The position numbers and the translations under genes are program-made. The notes under the pieces were generated by a model that saw nothing but the letters and a program-made list of their open reading frames with translations, had not been told where the DNA came from and made no database searches. A stretch of DNA of 64,000 nt from Agaricus subrufescens (taxonomy: Eukaryota; Basidiomycota; Agaricomycetes; Agaricales; Agaricaceae). The stretch is from positions 3,100,001 to 3,164,000 of the forward strand of contig CM057059.1 in NCBI GenBank assembly GCA_029945375.1. The letters run 5' to 3'. Shown here piece after piece: positions 11,611-24,155 of the stretch. How positions within the stretch are numbered: position 1 is the first letter of the stretch; every line of letters begins with the position of its first letter.

Positions 11611-12929
11611 AGCTTGCCTTGTATTCTGTGCTTTGTAGTCACTAGAGGCTTGATATTGAAGCATAAGTCTAGAGATATTCTTCCTAGTACTAGCCCCTCG
11701 TCAATACTTTTGTTATCCGATGTAGAGTATTCTTAGTTTACAGGGAATTTTTAATGCTCGGACACTGCCTATGATGTTCATCATCTCTGAGCAGTAGTAT
11801 CTATCTACACAACTAGGTCTTTCTGCGAGGAACTCAGCACTTACAAGTGTACAGGCCGATCAATTGATCGTGATGTGAAGAAGTAGAGCGTGGGAATCTC
11901 TATCAATTGCCAAGGCTTTTCACAACTTCGTTGGACTCACTGCCAGTACAGAACTGCTGCGGAAACGGTACAGTCATTTTCAACTCTACGAATAATGCTT
12001 TAAAACCTTTGCCATGGCATCTTGAACCTGATGCAACACACAACGGTCAAACTCATCAAAAACGTGGACGCGTTGTCATACAAAGATCACAAATTGCTTG
12101 ATCTGCAATTACATGTTTCCAGGCACTCGATCTCGCTGTCATCCACTGACATCCATTATTTTCTCGCATTGTTGTTCGGAGTCAACAGACGATTGATTCG
12201 AAATCATGCCCTGTTTTGATTCGCGAACAATTCATACTGGATAATGATCCAGTGCTTCATTTTGTGCATGTAACATGTCTTGATGCAGGATGGCACCAGA
12301 CAATCCACGCCTGAGGCAAGGATATCAGATCGTAAGAGGTAAGAAAGACAGCGGATCTTCAATGATACCACGATGCTAATTATCGTCAGTCCATAGATGA
12401 ACTCCAACTTATCGAACGCTCCGAACCAGATAATGTTTGTAAATGTCGACTTCCTATGCGAAATTCCCGATTTTTTGGCGTGAGGTATAGTGAAGCTCAC
12501 AAAGAGCTGCTTCTTTGCAGGAATAGACCGTTTGTAAATCAAGCATTTCATATCATCGAATCTGGGATGTCTTTGTGGCTGTCGCTATTAGGAGTCAAGT
12601 CGGAGCGATTATAGGCGACGCCCATTTGTGAGTAGAAATCAACAAATTAAAGCAGAGATCATAATAAATTTATATTAGTCGCTCATCAATCCAGCTCACA
12701 TTGTTAAACCGTCTAAAGCTCCATTTTACATGAGAAATAATCTGGTAATGTCTACAGAGTACAGACGCCGGTATTGATCTGGTAAACCTATTCTCAATAC
12801 AACGGCGCAGCTTCGGAACACAGGCCTATCTAGGGAGTAATGATTTCTACTTCCCTGGGTCGGAAAGTTGACTTTCAGTGATAGTGCTACTTGGGATGGA
12901 TTTTGGCACAGGTAAAGTTGTTGGGATAC
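11611..12929. other. Intergenic, no supported gene
   Basis: I see only short unsupported frames. It lies between the broken secreted-protein gene and the decayed hydrolase copy, and may hold unrecognisable 5' parts of that copy. Confidence 0.35.
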
Positions 12930-13590
12930 TGAGAACGATGATTCATGAGAGTTCAAGGGGTGTCTCTAGCTTGAATTGATGAAATGTTCCGTAACTAACA
13001 ACGCAAATTGTCGGACAGGAGGGAAGGTGGTATGTAAACCGACACGGCTCTATAACTCGGTTTCCGGGCTTTGTGGGAGCTTGGGGCGAACCTCATGGAG
13101 AGAATGAGTTGGTCTATTGAGCAGGAGAGACAGCGTGTATCATTTCTATTTTTGACGAATGTTCTAATGAAGATACTAATACATAGACGCCGTAGATGTT
13201 GCGCACATGCTCGATGTCAATGCCAATCTTCGCCCCTCGAAACGAGCAGCCCCTCTACGAGCGCAAGAGTCAACATCGCTTCCTTTGTATCGTCCCAACC
13301 AACTGTCAAAGAACAAAATCAAAGCGTTTGCCAAGACATGAGCATCTTTATTGACAACACACAACTAGCCCAATTAACATATGACACTGTCGAACAAATG
13401 TTTGATGACAAGTGAGCCGGTTTTCCTGGCAGGCCAAAGTATTCAAAGTGGCTGACAATTTAATTTTCTACAAGACAAGCTCAGGGATGTCAAGGAAAAT
13501 ATCACCAACCAGCCCCTTCCCTACCCGCTTGGAGTCGAGCCAAAGGATTTTATGAAGCGCCTTTTGAGGCTTTCCAAGCGAGGCAAAACT
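12930..13590 (+). pseudogene. Decayed partial copy of the S33 peptidase gene
   Basis: Several blocks match the intact hydrolase at 7749-9977 in the same order. A MIHES..SSRG-like stretch near 12940 corresponds to FAIIHEPIYCQG. PGFVG..GENELVY near 13060-13115 corresponds to PQFLW..GENEPIY. NANLRPSKRAAPLRAQEST near 13215-13265 corresponds to DYAHLRPWKRAAHLLAQDST. ENITNQPLPYPLGVEPKDFM near 13495-13560 corresponds to EQYITNQFFHDGLRLESKDV. The frame breaks repeatedly, with a stop inside the GENELVY block, and the catalytic half is missing or unrecognisable. This looks like an old tandem duplication now decaying. Confidence 0.7.
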
Positions 13591-13864
13591 GATGCACTAA
13601 CGGATGGTTTGTATCAGCCCAAAGAAGCTGTTTAGCTCGATTGTGACCGCTGAATTGCCGATGGATGGCTGGTTCCTGATCCGCCCTAAACATAGCCGTT
13701 TTTCCGAAAGCCTGACTAACATTCAGGGCATATGAGGACGAAAACTTGTACGCTACTACAATCACCTCTATGAACCAGAAATGTCAGGCTAAAAGCGTCC
13801 GCAGATCTGATCTCTTTAGGCGCATCAACATCATTTCGAGAAAATCACAGTGTCCCTTCGTACG

Positions 13865-13899
13865 GCCGATGTCAAGAATATGTTATTCTTGGCATCGGC
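13865..13899. repeat. Near-perfect hairpin, 16-nt arms, 3-nt loop
   Basis: The arm GCCGATGTCAAGAATA is followed by TGT and then TATTCTTGGCATCGGC. The arms are reverse complements except for one position that would be a G-U pair in RNA. It lies outside any gene I can support, about 270 bp after the decayed hydrolase copy. Confidence 0.8.
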
Positions 13900-16661
13900 A
13901 TTTTCTGATTTCCTGGTATTCTTACGGAAAGACGACGTACACGAACGCACAATTAAGTTCCATTCTCGGCGATATGAAGCTTTTTAGCTCTCTCACTCGG
14001 GGAAGCGAAGAATCCCCAACTCAACAACAATGATTAATCACACGATTACTGCGCATACGCGTGAACTCACTTCCTTAGCCAGGCAAAACCTGTGAATATC
14101 GAGTATGTTACGGGCTTATGTATGTATCAGATGAGTGCGACATTCAATAGACAATTAAAAATGGAATTGCAGTCCCAACTTTACTATTTTAAGTACTCGT
14201 TATGTTCAAAGAACTATCCGCAATTGAATTCTGAGATTGAATAGGACAATCAACACTTATCGCGTTAGCGTCTAATGGTTTTATCTTTATCAGATTTAGT
14301 GGTTGAACTCGGCTCCCCCGCACATATGGACGACTTATTAATCTTTGATTACTCCGCGTCATACATCACTACAGGTACTTCGTTTCAAGGATCCAGACTA
14401 ACTAAACACCACTGCATCAACCGGCAGTGATTCAGAATGAGTCATTTAAGTACTAGTTTGAAGGGGACAATCCACTAGTGGTACTATTAAGACCGTATGG
14501 TGTGGCGCGTGTACGCAGAGTGAACAACTGAGCTGGGTCCGGAGACATGTCTATCTTGGGCACCACCTGTCCATCGTCTGCTTCTGGAAGACACAAGGAA
14601 GACCTGAGCTAAAATTCCAGAGTCGAGGTAAAGCCAGCTCCTTCTATTCAGGGACCATAAAGCAAGCACCATTGCGAGGGATAAAAAAATATAATCAAAT
14701 CATTTACAGAGGTTCTTACAAACTGTCAGCTTTTATTGGGGCCTACGTTTTGCTCCACCCATGAGAGTATACTCTACCGGACAAGATAACGCAAATCTCC
14801 GCATCCAAAGATAAGTTAAGCCATCACTTGTTCAACAATAATAATTGATCACTGGATCAGATCGCTCACGTTCAAAGTCACCAGACCTCAGATCCTCAAT
14901 CCGACAGTGACACGTCAGACGCTTCCCCCGAATGGGGCTCTTTCGTCCGAGACTCGGTGCAAATGACCAATGCAATATTTATCAGCGCTTCTCCATCATC
15001 AATAGACAGCGAGGCTGACATACTCAAAAAGTGTCTCCTCTACCCATGAGAGATTAGCCAGAACGACTGTATCTACCTTATCGGAGCGGTACTCTTCACA
15101 AACCTTCTCCTTGTGTTTATTTCATTTCCGAATCCCGATGAACCGGCCAATGGACCAATGAAATTTCATCAGCCTATATACATACTACTCAACTGAACGT
15201 GGTTTGATCCATGGAATCGGAAAAAAAACAGGCCCCACGGATAAATCCCCCCCACGAACCACATTTCGAAGCCGATCCCAAAAGCACCAATCCACATTCA
15301 ACAGCGAACCGACTAACGCGATAAAAAAAAGGGTTTTCAAAGTGCTCCTATCACCAGAGGGCTACTAAGCACCACCCATATTTCATATTTTTTTTTCTTT
15401 GGGGCAAACATAAAACATAGTATGAATTTAGAAACAATTTTAACAGTGATGATGGGTGCTGCCAGTGATGACAACGGGCAACCGTCGGACCATCTAATTT
15501 CTCACCTAAATTTAAACCGCAACAACAAACCGCTTGGGTTAAAAATAAAGATCGAACCGCCAGCACGAACACCGAGCCTGTGAACATTAATAACATATAC
15601 ATACAAGGACTATTTTTTTCCACTTCGAAGCTTTCGCAAGTTATCAGCGTATCATTGATCCTGCTATAGGCTCCATTTATCTGATATTGATAGGCCATCT
15701 GTATGGAGACCCCACTGCGCTCTATTCTCGGACAGTTAAGTCGCTCGACCTCAGTAACTTCTCAGCTTCGCATACAATCCTGCCACACCACTTCCATGAC
15801 CAGATATTGCTTCTTTATTTATTTGTGATGCATGCCAAGTATGTAATGTAAGCCAAAACAAAAAAAAAGAAAAAGAGACAAACAGAAAGTAATACTACGA
15901 AATCGATATCTGACACACTTGTCAATCCAACATTGGATCCTATGTCATTAACAGTGAAGCAAAAAAAAAAAACCAGAAGAAACCAAAACAAAACGAAAAA
16001 AAAAAGAAGATACTACAATATCTAAAAAAAAGTATATACAGACAGTATGCGCGGAAGATTAAAGAAGAAAAAATTGCGAACGCGAACCATCATATGAAAA
16101 AAAAAATAGAGGAAATATAGGAACTAGTAAAGACCAACCAACACGAACGAATACCAGTTTATAAATATCAAGAATGTCACACTCGAAGTAAAAAGTAGAG
16201 CACCCACAGACCCAACGAATGCCGTGCCTCCCCTTAATCGTCCGTGTTCCTAAAGGGACATCTAGACTTTGAGGTCGGTCGAAGGAATGAATAAGAAGAA
16301 TTGCCGAGTAAAGTATAGCTAAGATGAAAAATTGGGTAGTAATTGATGGCAAGGAGAGTAGAGAGTTAAAGGAGAGATTCTTGTTTGGATTCGTAGCGGT
16401 GGGTGGTCAAAACAATGCAGAAAGAAAAGAAACTCGATAGCACAAAAAATTTGATAGAAATGCCGATATGAGTGGGGAATAGAGATCAGGATTGCGAAGT
16501 GTAATGGTCATATTTAGTCATGAGGTTGTTCACCGGATTTTGAAAGGAATGATGTAGGGGCTTGAGGATAATCGGAGGGGGAGCGGCGAACATGGGTAAC
16601 GCGACTTAGGGGTAAACAAGCAGAAAAAGAAGTGATGGGGGAGATAGAGAATGATTCCCGG
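13900..16661. other. Intergenic, A-rich towards the right
   Basis: I can support no gene here. A frame reading HQTSDPQSDSDTSDASPEWG around 14880-15050 is serine- and aspartate-rich but has no start codon or linked exon. From about 15220 to 16060 the plus strand carries repeated A tracts of 7-13 bases, downstream of the transporter gene on the other strand. Confidence 0.4.
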
Positions 16662-19600
16662 TTATGAGTCGGGAATCCCCCCTGGAGGTATAGACAAGTA
16701 CGGCGTTCTTTGCCAATCCGCAGCTAAAAAGCACCATCAACACCAAATTTAACGAAGGCAGAAACGGGTTGACGTACTGTTCACAAACACTGAATTACCC
16801 CACCAGTTTAGATTGATTCCCCCTTTCGGTGCTTGCAGCGCAAAGAAAATAAATATCAACGATAACACCGTGCCTTCATAAGTCCCTCAGCTTCAAAATC
16901 GCGCCTTCATGACAAAGAACTACTCACCACTATCCAGCGCCGAGGTCGCAACATAGTTGAACTTACTCCACCACGCAAAGTTCCTCTTCCTTATCCAATA
17001 CTGGAAAATAAATCCAACTGCGAACCAACTCGAGTAATTGATGCCCGTCGCAGGAGGGATATTCGCCACACCGTTAAGAATGACAGGTGTGCTAACCCAC
17101 TTGATCCATGAATTGGGGTATCTCCGTTGCCATAGCCAGAATGGTATAGGAAGGAACGCTCCCACAATAATAGCGTACAACTGCGGGTGATATATCGAGC
17201 CTTTACCAAACTGCCGACTTGGCCCAATCAGACCCCTGAAATAAATGTTCAGCCACGTCTCGCCACTCAATAAAGGCACAAAACACGCACCAAACTGCAG
17301 ACGCAGTAAAGAACACTTGATTATGCGGACAAACCAATTGACTCGGTTGATCCGGTGTACAAATATCCGGCACATTCGCAAAAATCAAAGTCTTGACTGC
17401 AACTTGAACAAATGCGGCCAATGTCGTAGCAACAAATTGAACCAAAAACGTCGCTCTAGGTGGAACTTTGACGTAATGACCGAGTTTCAGATCTTGCACG
17501 AAACCAGTGGCTTCTGTCAAAGTTTGAACCGAGTAGGCCTTGAAGACCATGTTGGCGAGCGGATTGCCAGGAAGCAGCGTTCCCGGAATGATTTGTGCGA
17601 GGATGTTTAAGTTGATTCCTTGTCCCGTCATGGCATAGATGAACCCTGAGGGAAGGACATAGATAACGGGAAGGATAACAGCGAGGACCAAAGCCCACAC
17701 CGGAACACCCGTGTCCCATACCTGCAAGAATTAAAACCATGAATATTCAACAAAACCCAAGAAGTAAAAATGAACCCGTACCTCCACTGCTACAATTGCC
17801 AAACTGAAAAACACACAGAAGCTAATCAGATACCACCAGTCCGGAACCTCCGGGTAATTCCTCATCAACTTCGCGTGAATATCATCCTGCTCCACCCGCA
17901 TCTTCTTGAGCCCATTCAACAGCGTCCTACCATGATACAAAAACGTATGCACAATGACACACGTACTCAAAGTAAACGCGAGCAGATAGGTCATGGCATA
18001 CGTTGCAGGAAGGTATAGCGGGGAATAGTTGTTGTATGCGTCCACATCAAAGGTATCATCTTTTCGGAGTACACGGGTAATGTTGTAGGTGTTCCCAAAT
18101 TTATCGTAAGGCTCATTGGCGGATATCGGGAAGTGTGCGAGTTTCCAAGACTATTTACGGACCATCAGCTCCAAAATCGGAGTTGAAGAACGGTCTAAAC
18201 TCACATTGGAGTAGTACAGCGCCGGTGTCATAATCCAGAAAAAGAGAACAAATCCAAGGAAAACATGTACTTCGGCCCACCAGGGCACTAAATAGAAAAC
18301 CGTAATCAACATCAACATGCAGGTTAACCAATTGAATTCGACTCACCCATTAGAGGACTCCCAATCCAGCTGATTTGCGACCAGTCGAATGTTAATACAC
18401 TCATCCCTAAGCCTGAACGTATGCCAAACAGCTGGTTGACCGGTACACTTGACGGCGCAGCCCAACAAACAAACGAGAACACTGAGAGCGCCTCGAAGAG
18501 GTAACCTGTTAAGTAAGCGCATGAGTCAACTACCGCCTCAGCCCATGGAGACACAATTTGAACGTTGCTTACCCGGCAACAAAAAGAAGAAGAATGACGC
18601 CACGGTCACGATAAGGTAAAACCTATATCTGGTGATGCCTTTTCCGCTCCCACTCCCACTAGCTGGACTAATCCCAATCCCATCATCTTCGTCCTCCGCA
18701 TGCAACGTGTTCAACAAAGTACAAGCCACCAAGTTCTGCGGCCAAACCATACTAGCGGGCCAAACCAAAAACCTTCTACACAGCCCCGCTAGCCCAAATC
18801 CAGTCAACTGTGTCGCCAATACCAATACCAACGCAAACCAATATCCAAACTCGATGTCATAGAACTGTTCGGACACGACGATGGCGTTGAGAGCATATGG
18901 AGGACCGGCAGCAACGTTGGCCATGATGAACACTAACACATGTTCTTTGATATTCCATGGACCGGGATTGAGAGAAAATTCGAATACACGTCGGTGTGTC
19001 AGGGGGCGAACGATCCGAAGAATCCAGAATGGTAAAGATGTTGATACAAGTCGGGGAGGGATATATGGGAGTGACATATGGTATTTTTTGATCGGGAGGA
19101 CGAAGGCGAGAAGCTTTCCCATGGGGAAGGAGATAAGGAGTAGTAGGATAGGCACAACAGCGGGAGCCGGTAGGCGGAAGTTGAAAAAGGTGTTCAGGGC
19201 ACTAGAAGTATCAACGGTGATTAGATTGGGGGCATAAATCTTAGCATCGAAATACACTTACGTTGATATCAAACACAAAGTCAGACCAACGAACCACATA
19301 CGGAGCGTCATCGCGGGCATGTCTGGATCGTCGACGTTGGAAACAGAGGCCCGCACCTCAGGGAACGGGCTGTCTTCTTCTTCGATAGCGTCGAAGTCAA
19401 ATTCCATCCTGGTGGTAAATGAAGGGACGCGAGTCAGTACTGGAGGTGGTAAGGGAGTGATACGAGTCGCATCAGGCAAGGTGATCGAGGAGTTCATTGC
19501 GAACGAGCGAGCCGACACAAGGGGGTCGTCCACAGCCCGCAATATAAATCCAATCGAAAAGAAGATCGAAAAAAAAGGAGAATCAAAGAAAGAAAAAAAG

Positions 19601-21357
19601 AACAGAAGGCGAATGAAAGAAAAGATGCCATGACGGTCATCCAAACCCAATGATGCAGACAGCGACAGCGACAGATGTGCAACGCCTAGACCTCCAAAAA
19701 CAAATAACAACTCTTCTCATGCGACGCGGTGTCCAACACTTCTTGGATCCACCACGCAAGGGACAAGGGCCCCCGTACACCCACTTCGTTCACGAAGCAA
19801 CTTCGCGCTGATCCATGCCACTCATGCCCGGCAGAAACGTAAAGGGCCTTTGGGGGTATAGCGCAAAAGGCAAACAAAGAGAAGCCATCAACGTAAAGTT
19901 GAGATTTATTGCGCAGAGCATCGCGCCCGACAGCGCCTCGCGCAAGCTTCTTTGGCGTCACCAGAAAGCCTACGCTACAAGGCACCCGTTCCTCGTGCAT
20001 GGCAATAGGAAGAAAAAGGCGTCAAAATGGCCAGAGTGGGCATATAGCATTCTTCCTGCCAGAGTTGTCAAAAAGCGACAGGTGTCCCGCTCCATCTCCG
20101 CTTTGCGTATCACCCTCGGAAGACATCCTCGATCGAGGATAAATGAGGGCGGAGGTAAAGTTGGCAGTAAAGTAGAGGGTAATGTATCGCAGATGCCCAA
20201 GCACACTGCATACACGCCGCAGTGGTTGGTAGTGATAGATGAAAAGGAGCGGGAGGTGCACGTCAAAGCATGGGTAGTAGTCATGGGGAAAACCCAAGTG
20301 ACGCTAGCGAGTGGAAAAGGAGGCAAGATAATATGATCGAAGTAAAAGAGGAAATGAAAAATGAAAGTGAGGGGAAACGGGACACTCACTTGATAGACCC
20401 TTCTCTGCTCGTTCCAATTTCACTTTCGTCCATACTTGGCCCTATGCTGAGACCTCCGGAGCCAGGAGCAGCGCCAATATCGTTTGCTCTGGACAAACGT
20501 CCATGCGAATAAGGAGCCGAATTCTGATTCCCATGTCTGATTTTCCCCTGTCGGCCTTGGTGGTGGGAATGTTCCGCGAGAGACTCGATATCCGTCTCTG
20601 GGCCTAGGCTGCTAGCCTTTTCGATGGGGCCATGAACATGGTCAAGGTCCTCGACGGATGAAGGCACTGACGCGCGGGCATTACGTGAGGGGGAGGAAGG
20701 GGGAAGGACGGAGTCGTTTCTGGAGTCGAGTCTCTTCATGCGGTATGGATCCTCATTGTGCTGGTGATAAGAGTCCGTCGAGGGTGGGCTTTGTGGAGGC
20801 GCGTGGAGGGTGTAGTTTTGAGCGGGAAGATACCTAGAACTGTCGTTGTTTGGTGCTACTGGAGAGGTATTATTATTTGGGTATCCATATTCAAAGCTGA
20901 AATGGTTGGAGGAAGATGCGGGGGCGTTCCCAGAGTCGTCGTAGGGAAGTCTGCCTTGGCCGTAGGGGTCGTAGATCGGCGAGGGAAAAGCTATATCGTC
21001 GGGTGAGCGAGCGGCGGTAGGGGGTCGATAATTCGAGAAAAAAGTGTCGGGGCGCCCGCTCTGCTGGCGCTCGCTGTCCTGCTGCTCCTGGTCCGCGGTA
21101 GAGGGGGGTAGAAAAGCGAAAACGTCGTCGTCGCTCTCCGCGTCGTAGGCTTCTTCGATGGGGTACTCGGAGGGATACTGGCTAGAGGGTGGGGGGTGGG
21201 GATAGTCGTAGTCGGCGGTCGCAGGAGGTCTAGCCGTTGTTGGGCGGAAGCCATAGTCGTCGGGAGTCGTCGTCGCTGAGAACGGCGGCGAGGGCATGGC
21301 AGTGGTTGTGGTCTGTGGGAGGGAGGGAACTGGGAAAGAGATGGCAGAGGGAATCAA
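16662..21357 (-). CDS. Oligopeptide transporter, OPT family
   Basis: Proton-coupled uptake of small peptides (or related metal or glutathione chelates) across the plasma membrane. Ten exons sum to exactly 1,084 codons: 20390-21357, 19262-19408, 18573-19201, 18347-18505, 18205-18287, 17782-18150, 17291-17721, 16928-17235, 16778-16873, 16662-16723. OPT hallmarks are SLNPGPWNIKEHVLVFIMAN, VNQLFGIRSGLGMS, LTFDWSQISWIGSPL, GQGINLNILAQIIPG and GLIGPSRQFGKG, with many hydrophobic helices. Exon 1 encodes about 322 residues of Pro/Ser-rich, probably disordered N-terminus containing SDDDVFAFLPP. It joins in phase (IK/MEFDFDAIEEEDSPFPEVR) across a 981-nt intron. An ATG at 19497 inside that intron is open straight into exon 2 and would give a 790-residue protein, near the usual OPT length. 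Either or both starts may be used. Confidence 0.92.
19409..20389 (-). promoter_or_regulatory. Exceptionally long OPT intron 1, possible internal promoter
   Basis: The donor GTGAGT at 20389 and acceptor CACCAG at 19409 bracket 981 nt, whereas every other intron in this gene is about 50-70 nt. The last 88 nt before the acceptor encode MNSSITLPDATRITPLPPPV and run in frame through the acceptor into exon 2, so a transcript begun inside the intron would encode a complete shorter transporter. Long open frames on both strands within the intron have no family resemblance. Confidence 0.45.
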
Positions 21358-24155
21358 GACGGGCCGGCTCGCCGCGGAGCCGAACCAGCTCGCCAGGCAC
21401 GCAGCTCAAGTGCCTGGCTGGTCCGCGCCGTGCCTGCCTCCTGTCCTCCTCCTCGACAGCACGATTTCTGGCTTGGACGGGCCCTCTTGTGGGCCGACAT
21501 ACAGCTATTTTATCTGCTAGCAACTGTAGCCCCCACCCACTAACATTTATCACGGTCCACTTGGCTACCGGGCCCTTCACATGTATCCAACACGTTGAGC
21601 GCCATTTGCCGGAGGCTTGGTCCAAGGCAATGCAGAGCCTACCGTGCCTGTCACCATCATACACAGCTTGGCAGCCTGGGGTCACTATTAAACATGTTCC
21701 TGGCAGTACACGCAGCCAGTACCTGCAGTCGCAGCACATACTCTATAGCTACTACTACCTCCACCGATCATATACCTAAATATAACCGACCAGGAACACG
21801 CAAGCCAAACTGCAGGTAGGGAAACGAGCGAAAGAATCTCCAAAGTTCGATATTTCAATTCCTGGGCCCTGCCAGATCGTGGCCAACACACACAAATCTA
21901 AGAGTATGTCATCTGTTATCGATGACACCTTATCATGTTCTTCAGAAGATTTATTCTTGCTTTACCAAGAGTAAAACAGATCTCCGTACCCAAAAATGCC
22001 CGAACCCTTCGACCATGAGCTTCTCCAACCCGGTAATTACCTTCCAGCCGCACAACCAATAACTTCGAACTCTAAATGCCCAACTGAATTGACAAAATCT
22101 CCCTCCCCAAAAATCGAACATACATACAAAACAACCACACGGTCCCCTTCCGTTATTAATTCTCGAACAAGTCACATTACTCAACCCAAGTATCATTCGC
22201 TCTTAATAACCCCGACGCCGCCATCACAATCAAGGGTTCAATCAAGGTACAATGCGGGCATCAAGTAATGTCCGAGCCTATGCCCGACTCTGTAAATTGC
22301 CCCCAACATCTCTTCATCGCTGTTAACCGCCGCCTCCCGATCAATATATCTGCAAAAAGACACCCATAACACCTCAACAAGAAAAAATCATGCTCGGCAC
22401 TCCAACCACACACCTATCAAACACAGTCAAACCATCAGCCACCCAAAATCGGACCACATATAAACGGACTTGTGACGAAACATAAACCCACGAACCGACT
22501 CACACCACATTTCCGACTCCAACAACTTTGATCTACTGATGTGGAAAAAAAATATCTTCACACACTCTCTAATTGAAAAGATTTCGTTGTTCATCACAGA
22601 CTACGACCAATCCAGTGACGATCATCACAGCCTCACAGATATACACGACAAGCCATCCGTCACCCACGCTCCCATCCATAAAGCGGTGTTAAATCAAACA
22701 CCGCGGGTTTTTCCTCTAATGTAACAGTAAACAAAATACGCGAAGAAGTCCTACACGGGTAAAAAAAAAAAACCATGTTGAAAAAAAGACATGCCAAGAG
22801 TGACATCAGTGATTACGCGGGCCAACCATGACATCCGACATCCGACACCCGACACCCACCTTTCACCCTATCGCAATCCCCCCCACCCTCTTCCCCCTCA
22901 TTGGTCGGGCATCTACCCGAACTCCTTTATGTTCTCCTTATAGACCACAAATCGACATTTTCGGATGTTAATCATCATCCCCTTCTAACACAAAAAAACT
23001 CGATACAACGATCCTGGATCCGTCTTTTTCGAACACTTCTAAAAGCATGTATCACCCCATCGATCATGTATATTTCACCGTCGTGCTGTTCATCATCAAA
23101 CTGCCAATATATACATATAACATGCCCTTTTTTGTCGCTGCTTTCTGGGACGCAACTATGTAAAGAAACCCGCAGAAACCCGGGTTTACTCGCATCACTG
23201 GCGTGCTGTATCGTGGTCGAGAAACAATCAATTCAATGTTGTTATCATCATCGTTTTATAATTAGTCCCGGGAGGAACCCGCACCAAACGAAACAGCAAC
23301 CTCCTTCAACACCTTCAACGAAACTCTTCAACAGCAAGTGATGAAACACAACCACGCCCCGGCGCCAAACACTGCAAAAAAAAAAACTAACAACCAACCT
23401 ACAACACCCCTCACTCGAATAACTTTCAAACTCAATATCCACCAAACACAAACACACACCTCGGCGGCAGTTATCATAATCACACCGACCCAGTCACGCT
23501 TCGAATCCTCGCAGCACATGGACAAAAATGATGTTACACACCCGTTCCGAATTCAGGTGGCCTAAACGTAACAGCGTCACCCTGGTGACTATCTACATCA
23601 GCATTGAATCAACCTGGTGTCACATTACTACTACATAAAATCGCACTAATAGGATGCTGGCACCAGTTTACCTAATATCCAGAGAATCGTTCCATGTGGA
23701 AGCCAGCTGAGTTAGTCATATCAGAGACCATATTGAATGTGACAGCATCATCGACACCGAGGTTGACACTGGACCTGAAACACCTCTGAGCAACGTAAAC
23801 TTGAGGGATATTGACAGAGGTTTTGATATGCAGCTTATGCGTGAATTTGAGTGTGAGGGCGGCTGGTTACCAACATCAACACCATGCTCAATCAGCTATC
23901 CACGGGGTTGTTCCCAGCACATGAACAGTAGATTTACAGGATGCACCAAGGCACCTTACAGGATAGCGTATGCAGGTGGATGTCTGGTCATAGCATCATC
24001 ACAGCCAGTGTGGTCATTGTCAGAACATTTACATCACAGTCGCATCACAGTGTTATTATGTCAATAGGTTCTTATTGGTGCTAGCCAAAAGGGGTGACCA
24101 AATTAATTCAGGGCATTGGCAATAACAAATGTGTCCCGTAAACTAGTCCTAATAT
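21358..24155. other. Intergenic, upstream of the OPT gene and downstream of the element gene
   Basis: No gene is supported. The segment 22000-23560 is C/A-rich on the plus strand with low-complexity frames. A short CCGACATC/CCGACACC tandem lies near 22836-22858. A 22-nt hairpin at 22683-22704 (arms GCGGTGTT and AACACCGC) is followed by a T run. At 23577-23590 there is a 14-nt near-palindrome, GTCACCCTGGTGAC. Confidence 0.4.

Noticed and set aside
19815..20336. Long plus-strand frame (173 codons) opposite the OPT first intron
   Set aside because: No recognisable domain, basic random-looking composition, and no splice partners. It lies wholly inside an intron on the other strand.
21230..21779. 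Long frames on both strands at the OPT 5' end
   Set aside because: They are opposite or upstream of OPT exon 1 and reflect its Pro/Ser-rich composition rather than separate genes.
22683..22704. GC hairpin followed by a T run, resembling a bacterial terminator
   Set aside because: Rho-independent termination is not expected in fungal nuclear DNA and no gene ends just before it.
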